Assembly (NCBI GenBank): GCA_945877595.1
Contig: CAMDVN010000024.1
Coordinates: 1-33,517, forward strand
DNA length: 33,517 nucleotides
Direction: 5' to 3'
From: Cyanobium sp. NIES-981
GTDB taxonomy: Bacteria; Cyanobacteriota; Cyanobacteriia; PCC-6307; Cyanobiaceae
Position numbers and translations under genes: made by a program. Every line of letters begins with the position of its first letter. Position 1 is the first letter of the stretch. Below the pieces are notes generated by a model. That model saw only the letters and a program-made list of their open reading frames with translations. It was not told the origin of the DNA and ran no database searches. This document shows positions 15,328 through 23,456 of this stretch, piece after piece.

Positions 15328-16136
15328 GGGCCCTGGTTGGGCCAGGCATGCCTGGCATGGCGGCCCCTGGGGGTGAGGGAGCCCCGCAGCCCGGCCTAAG
15401 CCCTGCGCTGCGGCTGGTGTTGGCGGTGAGCCTTGATGGTCGCCTTGCTCCCGCCCAAGGTGGAGCGGCCCAGCTGGGTGGGGTGGGCGATCGCTGGGCC
15501 CTCGAGGAGGCCCTGGCTTGGGCCGATGCCTGCCTGATCGGCGCCCAGACCTTGAGGCTGCACGGCACCACCTGCCTGATCCATCACGACGAGCTGCTGC
15601 AGCGGCGCTGTGCCGCTGGGCGCCCACCCCAGCCCATAGCCCTGGTGGTGAGTCGCAGCGGCAGGCTGTCCCCAGCGTTGCCGTTTTTTGCCCAGCCGCT
15701 GGAGCGTTGGTTGCTGCATGGGCCCCAGGGGGAGGCAGGCGCCCCTGGCTTCCATCGCCAGCTCCCTCTGGCTCCGTGGCCGGTGGTGCTGCCACAACTG
15801 GCCGCTGCGGGGCTGCGGCGTGTGGTGGTGCTGGGTGGGGCCCAGTTGGCGGCCAGCTTGCTGGCGGCGCGGCAGGTGCAGGAGCTGCAGCTCACCCTCT
15901 GCCCCCGGGTGCTGGGCGGCCCCCACGGCTGGATTCCGCTGCAGGGCCGGGATGGGGGCCGGTGTGAGGGCTGGGTGGAGGGCTTGGTGGAGGCACCTGT
16001 TGCTGGCGACGATGCCTCAGCCCAGTTGGCCCAGGCCCTCAGTGGCCAGGCCTGGGAGCTCCTCGCCCACACGGCACTCGAGGGGGGCGAACTGCTGCTG
16101 CGCTATCGCCGCTCCATGGGAGAACAACCTGGTTAG
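15324..16136 (+). CDS. RibD C-terminal/DHFR-fold reductase-like protein
   Basis: This 270-residue protein matches the RibD_C domain, a dihydrofolate-reductase-like fold that uses NAD(P)H. The blocks are LRLVLAVSLDGRLAP (first strand and loop), DACLIGAQTLRLHGTT, PIALVVSRSGRLSP and LRRVVVLGGAQLAASLL. The C-terminal strand region QVQELQLTLCPRVLGGP also fits. There is no RibD deaminase domain. The GTG start at 15324 overlaps the PTPS stop (GTGA), so the two proteins are made together. A role as a pterin reductase acting on the PTPS product is a reasonable inference from that coupling; a riboflavin-pathway reductase is the alternative. The N-terminal ~25 residues are low complexity. Confidence 0.85.
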   Translation: MRALVGPGMPGMAAPGGEGAPQPGLSPALRLVLAVSLDGRLAPAQGGAAQLGGVGDRWALEEALAWADACLIGAQTLRLHGTTCLIHHDELLQRRCAAGRPPQPIALVVSRSGRLSPALPFFAQPLERWLLHGPQGEAGAPGFHRQLPLAPWPVVLPQLAAAGLRRVVVLGGAQLAASLLAARQVQELQLTLCPRVLGGPHGWIPLQGRDGGRCEGWVEGLVEAPVAGDDASAQLAQALSGQAWELLAHTALEGGELLLRYRRSMGEQPG

Positions 16137-16169
16137 GTTGCTAGGGCTTTGAGTTGCCGAAAGCCGCCC

Positions 16170-17369
16170 ATGGCTGCGTTGCAGGCCCGCTGGCATCAGA
16201 GCATGGCCGAGTTGCCCCAGGAGCGCTGGGACGCACTGCTGCAGCTGGCCCACCCCGGCGGGCAGCCGTTTTATGGCTGGCTCTGGCTGCACCACCTCGA
16301 GGCCAGTGGCAGCATCGTGCCGCGCCAGGGTTGGCAGAGCTGTCATCTGGGCCTGTGGCGGGGGGAGCAGCTGGTGGCGGTGGCACCCCTCTACCTGAAG
16401 GGTCACAGCTATGGCGAGTTTGTGTTTGACCAGAGCTTTGCCCAGCTTGCGGGCCAGCTGGGGCTGCCGTATTACCCCAAATTGGTGGGCATGAGCCCCG
16501 TGAGCCCGGTGGAGGGGTACCGCTTCTTGATCGATCCTGCCGAAGATGCGGCTGCGATCACCAGCTTGATGCTGCAGCTGATTGAAGCGTTCTGCCGCGA
16601 GCACCAGATTGCCAGCTGCAATTTTCTTTATGTGGATCCAACCTGGGCGCCGCTGGCGGCGGCGGCCGGCTGCGCCAGCTGGGTGAATCAGCAGAGCCAG
16701 TGGCACAACACCGGCTTTGCCAGCTTTGAGGATTACCTCGCCAGCTTCAATGCCAACCAGCGCCGCAACATCAAGCGCGAGCGCAAGGCTGTGGCTGACG
16801 CGGGCCTCACGGTCACCCCGATGGCGGGTGGGCAGATCCCTGTGGAGCTGCTGGGCCGTATGCATGAGTTCTATGCCCAGCACTGTGCCCGCTGGGGTGC
16901 GTGGGGAAGCAAATACCTCACGGAATCCTTCTTTGATGCCGCCGCCACCGACCTGCGAGAGCATCTGGTGCTGTTTTCGGCCCACCGGGGTGATCCCGCC
17001 GAGCCGTTGGCGATGTCGCTGTGCGTGCGGAGCGCCGACCAGCTTTGGGGCCGCTACTGGGGCAGTGCTGTCGACCTCGATAACCTCCACTTCGAGGTGT
17101 GCTTCTATGCGCCGATCGCCTGGGCGATCAGTGAGGGGATCGGCAGTTTTGATCCGGGAGCCGGTGGCCGCCACAAGCGACGTCGGGGTTTTCTGGCCCA
17201 GCCCCGCACCAGCCTGCATCGCTGGTTTGATCCCCGCTTTGAGGGGATCGTGCGTCAGTGGCTGCCGGGGGCCAATGCCGAGATGGCCGAGGAGATCATG
17301 GCGGTGAATGCCGAACTGCCGTTCACCGCTTCCTACGATCCCCCCCATGCCCCAGCCCCTCACGCCTGA
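16170..17369 (+). CDS. FemAB-like GNAT N-acyltransferase (DUF482/peptidogalycan family)
   Basis: This 399-residue protein resembles the FemAB-like PF04339 family. It has YGWLWLHHLEASGS, VAPLYLKGHSYGEFVFDQSF, YYPKLVGMSPVSPVEGYRF, the highly typical FNANQRRNIKRERKAV block at about residues 197-212, and a C-terminal FDPGAGGRHKRRRGF. Such proteins have two GNAT folds and may transfer an amino-acyl group from a charged tRNA to a lipid or wall precursor, but no activity is proven for this group. ATG at 16170 was preferred to a TTG seven codons upstream. It follows the RibD-C gene by 33 bases. Its end overlaps the start of the DUF4346 gene by 23 bases. Confidence 0.87.
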   Translation: MAALQARWHQSMAELPQERWDALLQLAHPGGQPFYGWLWLHHLEASGSIVPRQGWQSCHLGLWRGEQLVAVAPLYLKGHSYGEFVFDQSFAQLAGQLGLPYYPKLVGMSPVSPVEGYRFLIDPAEDAAAITSLMLQLIEAFCREHQIASCNFLYVDPTWAPLAAAAGCASWVNQQSQWHNTGFASFEDYLASFNANQRRNIKRERKAVADAGLTVTPMAGGQIPVELLGRMHEFYAQHCARWGAWGSKYLTESFFDAAATDLREHLVLFSAHRGDPAEPLAMSLCVRSADQLWGRYWGSAVDLDNLHFEVCFYAPIAWAISEGIGSFDPGAGGRHKRRRGFLAQPRTSLHRWFDPRFEGIVRQWLPGANAEMAEEIMAVNAELPFTASYDPPHAPAPHA

Positions 17370-17745
17370 GCAGCGCTCCTTGCTTGCGGAGCAGGATGCG
17401 CGCCTCTCCCAGCGATTCATTGCCCTGGATCCGGCTGGCTATTTTCTGATCAAGGTGGATCACGATGCTGCCGAGCTCGTGGTGGAGCACTACGGCAATG
17501 GCATTGATGCGCGAGGGCTAGCTACCGATCCGGCCACCGGTGAGGTGCTGAGTTGCAAGGGGGCTGATCCTCGCCAGCCGCTTGCCGTGTTTCGACGCCG
17601 CAGTGCCAAAGCGATGGGCGTGGCCCTCTGCGAAGGAGCTGGGCCCCACCCCCTGAGCCGGCTTGATCACGCCCTCTATCTCGGGCGTGAACTTCAACGG
17701 GCTGAGCTCTGCCTGAGTGAGGGCCTGCCCTACATCCAAGACTGA
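17347..17745 (+). CDS. DUF4346 domain protein
   Basis: This 132-residue soluble protein matches the cyanobacterial DUF4346 family by its blocks DPAGYFLIKVD, LVVEHYGNGIDARGLATDP, SCKGADPRQPLAVFRRRSAKAMG and the C-terminal LSRLDHALYLGRELQRAE. The end, GLPYIQD, is also typical. Its function is unknown; in other organisms the domain occurs beside a dihydropteroate-synthase-like part, which is interesting given the pterin gene three places upstream. ATG at 17347 overlaps the FemAB-like gene by 23 bases, so it is the last gene of this plus-strand set. The radical SAM gene converges 55 bases away. Confidence 0.85.
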   Translation: MPQPLTPEQRSLLAEQDARLSQRFIALDPAGYFLIKVDHDAAELVVEHYGNGIDARGLATDPATGEVLSCKGADPRQPLAVFRRRSAKAMGVALCEGAGPHPLSRLDHALYLGRELQRAELCLSEGLPYIQD

Positions 17746-17752
17746 ATAGCGT

Positions 17753-17782
17753 TGAACCGCTCAACGATGAACCGCTCAACGA
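17753..17782. repeat. 15-bp tandem duplication between convergent genes
   Basis: TGAACCGCTCAACGA occurs twice exactly, starting 8 bases after the DUF4346 stop. GTTGA-ACCGC-TCAAC at 17751-17765 can fold into a 5-bp hairpin, but without a T-run, so a terminator role is doubtful. Confidence 0.92.
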
Positions 17783-17800
17783 TGAGAGGAGCAGCGAACT

Positions 17801-19408
17801 TCAGACCGGCTGGAGTTCGCGGGTGGGTTCGACAGCGGCAGCAGGTGGCTCGGGGGGGAGCACGGCCAGCTGCTCCTGGATTTCACTGGTGACCACGGCG
17901 CGGTACTCAAGAAAATGTTCGTTGTGGGCGAGCACCACCAAAAATTGTTCTAACACCAAGGGATTGCGCCGCGCCACTTTGAGCAGTGAGCGCCAGAAGC
18001 GCCAGCGCGTATCGCGCTTGAGGCCCTGGCGCCAGATCACGATGAGCAGGGCGCGCACATCGTTCCAACCTGGCAACGAGGCCTTCTTCAATTCAGCCGG
18101 CATAAAGTTGGGCCAGCGTGGCAGACCCATCTTCAGGTAATAGTGCGTGACCCGGTCGATGTACGCGTTGGGCTCGTAGAGCGCGCAAAAGGCGTTCACG
18201 TACTCATTGGCGATGTCGCGAATTGGTCGGGTCGGCACAAAATTGAGCAAGTTGGTCTGGTTGACCCCTTTGGCATCGGCAGACTCCTGAATCAGGCGCC
18301 CTTCTCGCTCAAGGCGATGCCAAAGACCCGTATTGGGCAGGGCCTGAAGCATGCCCATCATCGCGGCGGGAATCCCCGTGCGGCTCACAAAGGTGACGAT
18401 CCGATCGCCTGCACCGGTCTGTTCACCGTCGAAGCCAATGATGAAGCCGGCCATCACCCGAATGCCGTAGGAGGTAATCCGATCAACGGATTCTTCCAAA
18501 GAGCTGCGGGTGTTTTGGTGCTTGCCGGCGATCGAGAGGCTCGCTTCATCGGGGGTCTCGATGCCGAGGAACACGGCTTCGAAACGGCTCTCGGCCATCA
18601 TCTCCATCATCTCGTCATCGGATGCCAGATCGACTGAGGCTTCCGTTGCAAAACTGAATGGGTAGCCCCGATCGATTTGCCATTGTTTGATGGCAGGCAG
18701 CAACAGCTTGGCGTTGCGCTTGTTGCCGATGAAGTTGTCGTCGACGAGGAAAATGGAACGTCGCCAGCCCAGGTCATAGAGCAGCTGTAGTTCAGCGACC
18801 AGCTGCTGAGGGTTCTTGGTACGGGGCTTGCGTCCATACAGCACGATGATGTCGCAAAACTCGCACTGAAAAGGACAGCCTCGCGAAAACTGAACGCTCA
18901 TCGAGTCATAGGCGCCGAGCTCGAGCAGATCGAAGCGGGGGATCGGCGTTGAGGTCACATCCGGTTTTTCACCGTTGGCGCTGAAACGCCCGCTCTGTTC
19001 GCCGCGCTCAATGGCTTCAATGAAAAGGGGGAGGGTGATTTCCCCTTCGTCGAGAATTTTGAAATCAGCCAGTTCAAGCTCGGGAGCATCCGGGGTGGAA
19101 CTGGCGAAGGGGCCGCCCACGGCCACCAACAATCCACGGTTCTTGGCTTTGCCGATCTGCGTGGCCATGTCGGCCTTCTGCACGATCATGCCCGAAATCA
19201 CCACCAATTCGGCCCACGACCACTCGTCTTCGGTGACCTCGCGCACATTGCGATCAACCAGCTTCATCTCCCAGGTCTGGGGGAGCAGAGCCGCCACGGT
19301 GACGAGGCCGAGGGGGGGTAGCAAAACCTTGCGGTTCACCAGCTCAAGAATTTTTTCGTAGCTCCAGAAGGTTTTCGGAAATTCTGGATAGACGAACAGC
19401 GTGCGCAT
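17801..19408 (-). CDS. B12-binding-domain radical SAM protein
   Basis: This 535-residue protein has an N-terminal cobalamin-binding-like Rossmann domain (residues 1-140; PPLGLVTVAALLP, VDRNVRE, VAVGGPFASSTP, LDEGE). A radical SAM barrel follows, with the CxxxCxxC cluster at Cys178, Cys182 and Cys185 (RGCPFQCEFCD). The C-terminal part resembles the DUF4070 extension, with FIIGFDGEQTGAGDRIVTFV and LTHYYLK-like blocks. Relatives methylate or rearrange unactivated carbons, such as hopanoid HpnJ-type and P-methylase-type enzymes; the substrate here is unknown. It stands alone, with a divergent PetL-like gene upstream. Third-position GC looks lower than in its neighbours. No clear Shine-Dalgarno precedes the ATG. 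Confidence 0.9.
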   Translation of the reverse strand: MRTLFVYPEFPKTFWSYEKILELVNRKVLLPPLGLVTVAALLPQTWEMKLVDRNVREVTEDEWSWAELVVISGMIVQKADMATQIGKAKNRGLLVAVGGPFASSTPDAPELELADFKILDEGEITLPLFIEAIERGEQSGRFSANGEKPDVTSTPIPRFDLLELGAYDSMSVQFSRGCPFQCEFCDIIVLYGRKPRTKNPQQLVAELQLLYDLGWRRSIFLVDDNFIGNKRNAKLLLPAIKQWQIDRGYPFSFATEASVDLASDDEMMEMMAESRFEAVFLGIETPDEASLSIAGKHQNTRSSLEESVDRITSYGIRVMAGFIIGFDGEQTGAGDRIVTFVSRTGIPAAMMGMLQALPNTGLWHRLEREGRLIQESADAKGVNQTNLLNFVPTRPIRDIANEYVNAFCALYEPNAYIDRVTHYYLKMGLPRWPNFMPAELKKASLPGWNDVRALLIVIWRQGLKRDTRWRFWRSLLKVARRNPLVLEQFLVVLAHNEHFLEYRAVVTSEIQEQLAVLPPEPPAAAVEPTRELQPV

Positions 19409-19504
19409 GAATGGAAAGCGGCAGAAAGGTGATTCAGGGCGCTTGCGCGACAGCTGGTGTGAGCTGCTGGATGGGCTGCTGGGCCCGTCTTCATGAATTG
19501 TGAA

Positions 19505-19510
19505 ATCTTA
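19505..19510 (-). promoter_or_regulatory. Possible -10 element for the radical SAM gene
   Basis: On the minus strand this reads TAAGAT, about 97 bases upstream of the radical SAM ATG. No clear -35 is seen. If used, it would give a leader of roughly 90 bases. Confidence 0.3.
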
Positions 19511-19544
19511 GGTGATCCCCGGGGCGCTGGGGGTCCGCTGTTTC

Positions 19545-19553
19545 TGCTGTAAT
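19545..19553 (+). promoter_or_regulatory. Extended -10 promoter for the PetL-like gene
   Basis: TGCTGTAAT is a good extended -10 (TG, one base, then TGTAAT). It ends 26 bases before the ATG at 19580, giving a short leader of about 20 bases. No strong -35 is visible, which is compatible with an extended -10 promoter. Confidence 0.5.
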
Positions 19554-19579
19554 GGCGCTCACACGTTGCGAAAGCCGCC

Positions 19580-19672
19580 ATGGGAGTTGCTGTTTATCTG
19601 GGTCTGGTGGGTGGTGGGCTGGCCGCGGCCTTTCTGGCCACAGTGGTCCTCAAGGGCGTCAAGCTGATCTGA
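19580..19672 (+). CDS. petL: 30-residue single-span protein, probable cytochrome b6f subunit PetL
   Basis: A very short gene encodes MGVAVYLGLVGGGLAA, a hydrophobic run, and a C-terminal KGVKLI. One membrane span covers nearly the whole protein. Length, single span and the basic-Leu-Ile end match PetL, a small peripheral subunit that stabilises the thylakoid cytochrome b6f dimer. PetL is weakly conserved, so PetM or another small photosynthetic peptide cannot be excluded. Support for a real gene is the extended -10 promoter at 19545-19553 and its stand-alone position. The ATG is preceded by GCGAAAGCC, a weak ribosome binding site. The stop lies in an imperfect 14-15-bp repeat. Confidence 0.62.
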   Translation: MGVAVYLGLVGGGLAAAFLATVVLKGVKLI

Positions 19673-19705
19673 TTGAGCTTGATCTGATCGAGCTGATCTG
19701 AGCTC
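19666..19705. repeat. 14-15-bp imperfect tandem repeat over the petL stop
   Basis: Units GATCTGATTGAGCTT, GATCTGATCGAGCT and GATCTGAGCTC follow each other, beginning inside the last petL codons. The third copy forms the 10-bp palindrome CTGAGCTCAG (19698-19707). Confidence 0.8.
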
Positions 19706-19733
19706 AGCCCAGGGATCCGCATCTGGCTTGGTG

Positions 19734-21026
19734 CTAGGCCGGTTTGAGCACCAGCCCGCCCCGTCGAACCAGCTCCAAGATGCCCAAGGCCAGTCCCAGG
19801 CTGCCCATCACGGTGAAGGTGGCTTCGAGCCCCCAGCTCAAGCTCAGCCCAGCCGCAATCAGACCACTGATCCCGCCACCGCCCAGAAAGGCGATCTGAC
19901 CCATGCCGGCCATGCGGCCGCGAATGCGTTGGGCGGCCCCCACCTGGGTGATCAGATTGACCCCGGCCAGCAGGCAGGCGGTGCCAGCTCCGATCAAAAA
20001 GGTCATGGCTAGCCCTACGGCCATGGCGGTGCTCGAGGCCATCCCTAGCTGGGCGGCGCCGGTGACCACGGTGCAAACCCCCAGCAGCAGCCCCGGTCGG
20101 GTGCAGATTCGCCGGCTGTAGCGCCGCAAGATCAGCCCACCGCAGATGCTGCCGGCCGCCAGCACGCTGGTGAAGGTCCCCAGGGCCTGGGGGCTGCTAT
20201 CGAGCACCCGTCGGGCCATCAGGGGTGCCAGGCCCGGGTGAAAGAAAATCACCAGGCAGGCCAGGGCTGTGTAGCGCAACACATGCCGCAGCACCCCGCC
20301 GCAGCTCTGCCAGGCCGCTAGCAAGCTCGCATCAGCTGGGGTGGCGGCATGCTCTTCAAGGCGGAGAGTGGCGCTAAGCGGGTCTCCGCTGAGCTGCTCT
20401 CCGCTGAGCTGTTCGGCGCTGCGGTGGGGCGCCACCAACCACAGGATGGTGGCGATGGGCAGCAAGTAGCTCATGGCATCGAGGGCCAGGGCCGTGCTGG
20501 GGCCGGTCAGGGCCAGCAGCCAGCCACCCAAGGGTGGGCCCACTAGCTTGCCCACGTTGAAGACCACCGAAAAGCTGGCCAGGTATGGGGCCAGTTGCTG
20601 GGGTTGGTCAACCAGCAGGGCGCAGTACTTGTTGCGGGAGGTGAGCTCGTAGGCACTCGCCACCCCCACCAGCAGGGTGCTGAGCAGCAACAGACCCATC
20701 TGCAGTCCCCCGTGGGTGAGGGGAATGGCAATGGCGCCCAGCAGTCCGGCTCCAAAGAGGGCCCATTGGGCGCGCACCAGCACGGTTTCGCTGCCCAGCC
20801 GATCGGTGGCGACCCCGGCCGCTCCACTCACCAGCAGGCTGGGCAGGGCTAGGGCCGCAAAGTGAATCGCCAGGATCAGAGCATTGCCGCTGCCATCCAT
20901 CAGGATCCAGCCCTTGGCGGTGAGACCGGCAAACGACCCCGCGGTGCTCAGGCCTGAGGCCAGCAAGAAGGTGGTGCGCTGGTATTGCAGCAGCGATCGG
21001 CGCAGGGCTTCGACGCGCCCCTTCAA
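19734..21026 (-). CDS. MFS exporter (EntS-like MFS_3 type)
   Basis: This 430-residue membrane protein has about 12 predicted spans. It begins with a short cytoplasmic [30 protein letters not shown], and the loop between spans 2 and 3 holds [13 protein letters not shown], the usual MFS motif-A position. The central loop is long and contains [15 protein letters not shown], from a 15-bp duplication. The MFS_3 group exports siderophores or drugs; the cargo here is unknown. The start is TTG at 21026, overlapping the rimO TGA in TTGA. No ATG or GTG suits the first span, so translation probably depends on coupling to rimO. Its 3' end faces petL, 61 bases away. Confidence 0.85.
   Translation of the reverse strand: MKGRVEALRRSLLQYQRTTFLLASGLSTAGSFAGLTAKGWILMDGSGNALILAIHFAALALPSLLVSGAAGVATDRLGSETVLVRAQWALFGAGLLGAIAIPLTHGGLQMGLLLLSTLLVGVASAYELTSRNKYCALLVDQPQQLAPYLASFSVVFNVGKLVGPPLGGWLLALTGPSTALALDAMSYLLPIATILWLVAPHRSAEQLSGEQLSGDPLSATLRLEEHAATPADASLLAAWQSCGGVLRHVLRYTALACLVIFFHPGLAPLMARRVLDSSPQALGTFTSVLAAGSICGGLILRRYSRRICTRPGLLLGVCTVVTGAAQLGMASSTAMAVGLAMTFLIGAGTACLLAGVNLITQVGAAQRIRGRMAGMGQIAFLGGGGISGLIAAGLSLSWGLEATFTVMGSLGLALGILELVRRGGLVLKPA
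20384..20413 (-). repeat. 15-bp tandem duplication in the MFS central loop
   Basis: Two 15-bp copies (CTCCGCTGAGCTGCT and CTCCGCTGAGCTGTT) encode the doubled EQLSG pentapeptide of the cytoplasmic loop. Confidence 0.88.
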
Positions 21027-22399
21027 ATGGGCGCCCGCTGGGCGCTGCGCGCGTCGTGCACCATCGCGCTGGCTCCCACCACCTCACCCACCAGGTCGTA
21101 GGTATCGGCGGCAGTGATTCGAACCGGCACCAGCGTGCCCGGCGCGGCACAGAGGCCTCCAACCCCGGGGATCACCCGCACCTCGCCATCGACGTCGGGA
21201 GCGAAGCGGGCACAGCGGCCCAGCATCTCGCCAGTGCTGGGGTTCTCCTGCTCGATCAACACATCGACAATGCGGCCCACCCAGGCGGCATTGCGCTCGG
21301 CGGCGATGGGCTGTTGCAGGGCCATCAGCCGGTCCTTGCGAGCGGCGGCGATCTCGGGGGGCACCGGGTTGGGTAGCTCGGCGGCTGGGGTGCCGTCTTC
21401 GGGGGAGAAGGTGAACACCCCCACATGGTCGAAACGCTGTTCGGCCACAAAATCGAGCAGGTGTTCGAAGTGCTCCTCGGTTTCGCCTGGGAAACCCACG
21501 ATGAAGGTGGTGCGCAGCACCGCCTCGGGCAGGTGCTCGCGGATGCGCTGCAGCAGGCCGCCGGTCACATCGGCTTGCCAGGGGCGGTTCATCGCCCGCA
21601 GCACCTCGGGGTGGCTGTGTTGCAGAGGCAAATCGAGATAAGGGAGCACGTTGGGCACCTCCCGGTAGGCGGCTAATACCTCGGGGGTGAGACCGGTGGG
21701 GTAGGCGTAATGCACCCGGATCCAGGGGATCTCCACGGCGCCGAGGGCTCGCAGCAGCTCGGCCAGCTGGGGCTTGCCGTAGAGATCGAGGCCGTAATTG
21801 GTGGTGATCTGGCTGATCAGCACCAGCTCCTGCACCCCTTGGGCCGCCAGGGCGCGGGCTTCGGCAACGACGCTCTCGATGCTGCGGGAGCGCTGGTCGC
21901 CCCGCAGCCGGGGAATGATGCAGAAGGCGCAGCGGTAGTCGCAGCCTTCGGCCACCTTCAGGTAGGCCACGGCCTCGCTGGTGGTGCGGTAGCGCGGCAG
22001 ATGTTCATCGCCCACGAAGGTGGGGTTGGCGCTGACCTGGTTGACCCGTTCGCCGGCCTCGACCCGCTCGAGCACGCTCACGATGTGCTGGTAGTCACCG
22101 GTGCCCACGATGGCGCGGGCCTCCGGCAGGCTCTCCAGCAGTTCCTCCTGGAAGTGCTGGGCTAAGCAGCCGGCAATGATCAACTCCTTGCCCTGCTCGG
22201 CGAGTTCCACAAGGGTGCGCACCGATTCCTCGCGGGCGTCCTGGATGAAGCTGCAGGTGTTGACCACCACCACGGAGGCCTCGCTTTCATCGGCGCTCAC
22301 GCCGTAGCCAGCTTCAGCCAGCAGGCCGAGCATGTGTTCGGTATCGACTCGATTCTTTTCGCAGCCCAGGTGGGCGAAGGCCACGGTGGGTTTGCTCAT
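21023..22399 (-). CDS. rimO: Ribosomal protein S12 methylthiotransferase
   Basis: This 458-residue radical SAM enzyme adds a methylthio group to the conserved aspartate of ribosomal protein S12. The N-terminal UPF0004 domain has cysteines at 13, 49 and 78 (HLGCEKN, NTCSF, AGCLAQ) for one 4Fe-4S cluster. The radical SAM cluster is CDYRCAFC at 153-160. A C-terminal TRAM domain (about 385-445; [19 protein letters not shown]) is present. [10 protein letters not shown] and the motif order separate RimO from MiaB. ATG at 22399 was chosen because the family begins [12 protein letters not shown]; the frame is open further upstream without similarity. It overlaps the MFS start by three bases and is divergent from the VKOR gene. 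Confidence 0.96.
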   Translation of the reverse strand: MSKPTVAFAHLGCEKNRVDTEHMLGLLAEAGYGVSADESEASVVVVNTCSFIQDAREESVRTLVELAEQGKELIIAGCLAQHFQEELLESLPEARAIVGTGDYQHIVSVLERVEAGERVNQVSANPTFVGDEHLPRYRTTSEAVAYLKVAEGCDYRCAFCIIPRLRGDQRSRSIESVVAEARALAAQGVQELVLISQITTNYGLDLYGKPQLAELLRALGAVEIPWIRVHYAYPTGLTPEVLAAYREVPNVLPYLDLPLQHSHPEVLRAMNRPWQADVTGGLLQRIREHLPEAVLRTTFIVGFPGETEEHFEHLLDFVAEQRFDHVGVFTFSPEDGTPAAELPNPVPPEIAAARKDRLMALQQPIAAERNAAWVGRIVDVLIEQENPSTGEMLGRCARFAPDVDGEVRVIPGVGGLCAAPGTLVPVRITAADTYDLVGEVVGASAMVHDARSAQRAPI

Positions 22400-22496
22400 C
22401 GACGCTCGGGAATCCGGGAGGCCATCCCACCACCCTATGCAGCCACCCTGTCCAGACAGCCGCTCCTGCCAGAATCCGCCCACTGCTAAGCCCACC

Positions 22497-23453
22497 GTGA
22501 CATCGAGCCGCTTGAGTGATCGCCTCAGCTCCAACCGCCGCCGTCCGGAGAGCGGCCCCCGCTGGGTGCGCGTGGCCATGGCCGTGTTGGCCACGGTTGG
22601 GGCCATCGACACCGGCTCGATCACGCTCAGCAAGTGGGGACTGCTCGGCTCACTGAGCTGCAGCAGTCAGGGCTTTTTCGGTTGCAACGGCTGCGACAAG
22701 GTGCTCTCCAGTGCATGGGGCCAGCTCCTGGGCCAGCCGCTGTCCCTGTTTGGCTTTTTGGCCTACGCCTCCCTGCTGGTGCTCGCTCTGTTGCCATTGC
22801 TGCTGCAGGGCGAGCTGCGCAACCAGTTGATGGGTCTCAGCCGCTGGGGCACGGTGTTGATCAGCACCGGCATGGCGGTGTTCAGTGTTGTGCTGGTAGG
22901 GGTGATGGTGCTGGCGATTCGTGATTGCTGCCCCTTCTGCATCCTTTCGGCGGCCTTGAGCCTGGGGTTGTTTCTGCTGAGCCTGAAGCAGGGCGAATGG
23001 CCCGACCGCGGTCAGCTCGTGTTTCGCTGCGTGTTGGTGGCCCTCGTGGTGGTCCTCGGGGCGCTGGGCTGGGCGGCGGCGGCCGATCGCCCGGCCGTGC
23101 TCAGCAGCCGTGGGGCGCCGATCCCCGTGACGAGCGTCAGCAACCCCAGCACCCTCGCCCTGGCCGAGCGGCTCACCGAGACCGGTGCCGTGATGTACTC
23201 GGCCTACTGGTGCCCCCATTGCAACGAGCAGAAGCAACTGTTTGGCAAGGAGGCCGCCGCCCGGCTCAAGGTGGTCGAATGCGCCGTCGATGGCCAAAAC
23301 AGCCAGGCCGAGCTCTGCAACCAGAAGAAAATCGAGGGCTATCCCACCTGGGAGATCAAGGGTCAGTTGGATTCAGGGGTGAAGCCGCTCCAGAAGCTGG
23401 CCGAGCTCAGTGGCTATGGGGGCACGGTCACCAACGCCACCCCTCGCCCCTAG
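22497..23453 (+). CDS. Vitamin K epoxide reductase fused to a thioredoxin-like domain
   Basis: This protein of 318 residues from the GTG has an N-terminal VKOR four-helix core. The loop cysteines are Cys55, Cys63 and Cys66 ([13 protein letters not shown]), and the quinone-side CxxC is Cys145-Pro-Phe-Cys148 in DCCPFCI. A further span leads to a lumen/periplasm-facing thioredoxin domain with WCPHC (Cys239, Cys242) and later Cys262 and Cys274. This fusion makes disulfide bonds in exported proteins and passes electrons to quinone; in cyanobacteria and plants it supports photosystem assembly. GTG at 22497 was chosen; an ATG at 22437 would add 20 unconserved residues. The 3' end is three bases from the convergent nadB stop. 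Confidence 0.94.
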   Translation: MTSSRLSDRLSSNRRRPESGPRWVRVAMAVLATVGAIDTGSITLSKWGLLGSLSCSSQGFFGCNGCDKVLSSAWGQLLGQPLSLFGFLAYASLLVLALLPLLLQGELRNQLMGLSRWGTVLISTGMAVFSVVLVGVMVLAIRDCCPFCILSAALSLGLFLLSLKQGEWPDRGQLVFRCVLVALVVVLGALGWAAAADRPAVLSSRGAPIPVTSVSNPSTLALAERLTETGAVMYSAYWCPHCNEQKQLFGKEAAARLKVVECAVDGQNSQAELCNQKKIEGYPTWEIKGQLDSGVKPLQKLAELSGYGGTVTNATPRP

Positions 23454-23456
23454 TTT

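Noticed and set aside
17751-17765. Hairpin between convergent genes considered as a terminator.
   Set aside because: The stem is only 5 bp and no T-run follows on either strand; it is explained by the 15-bp duplication.
17801-19408. Radical SAM gene as part of a genomic island.
   Set aside because: No integrase, tRNA, direct-repeat ends or other foreign genes surround it; somewhat lower GC alone is not enough.
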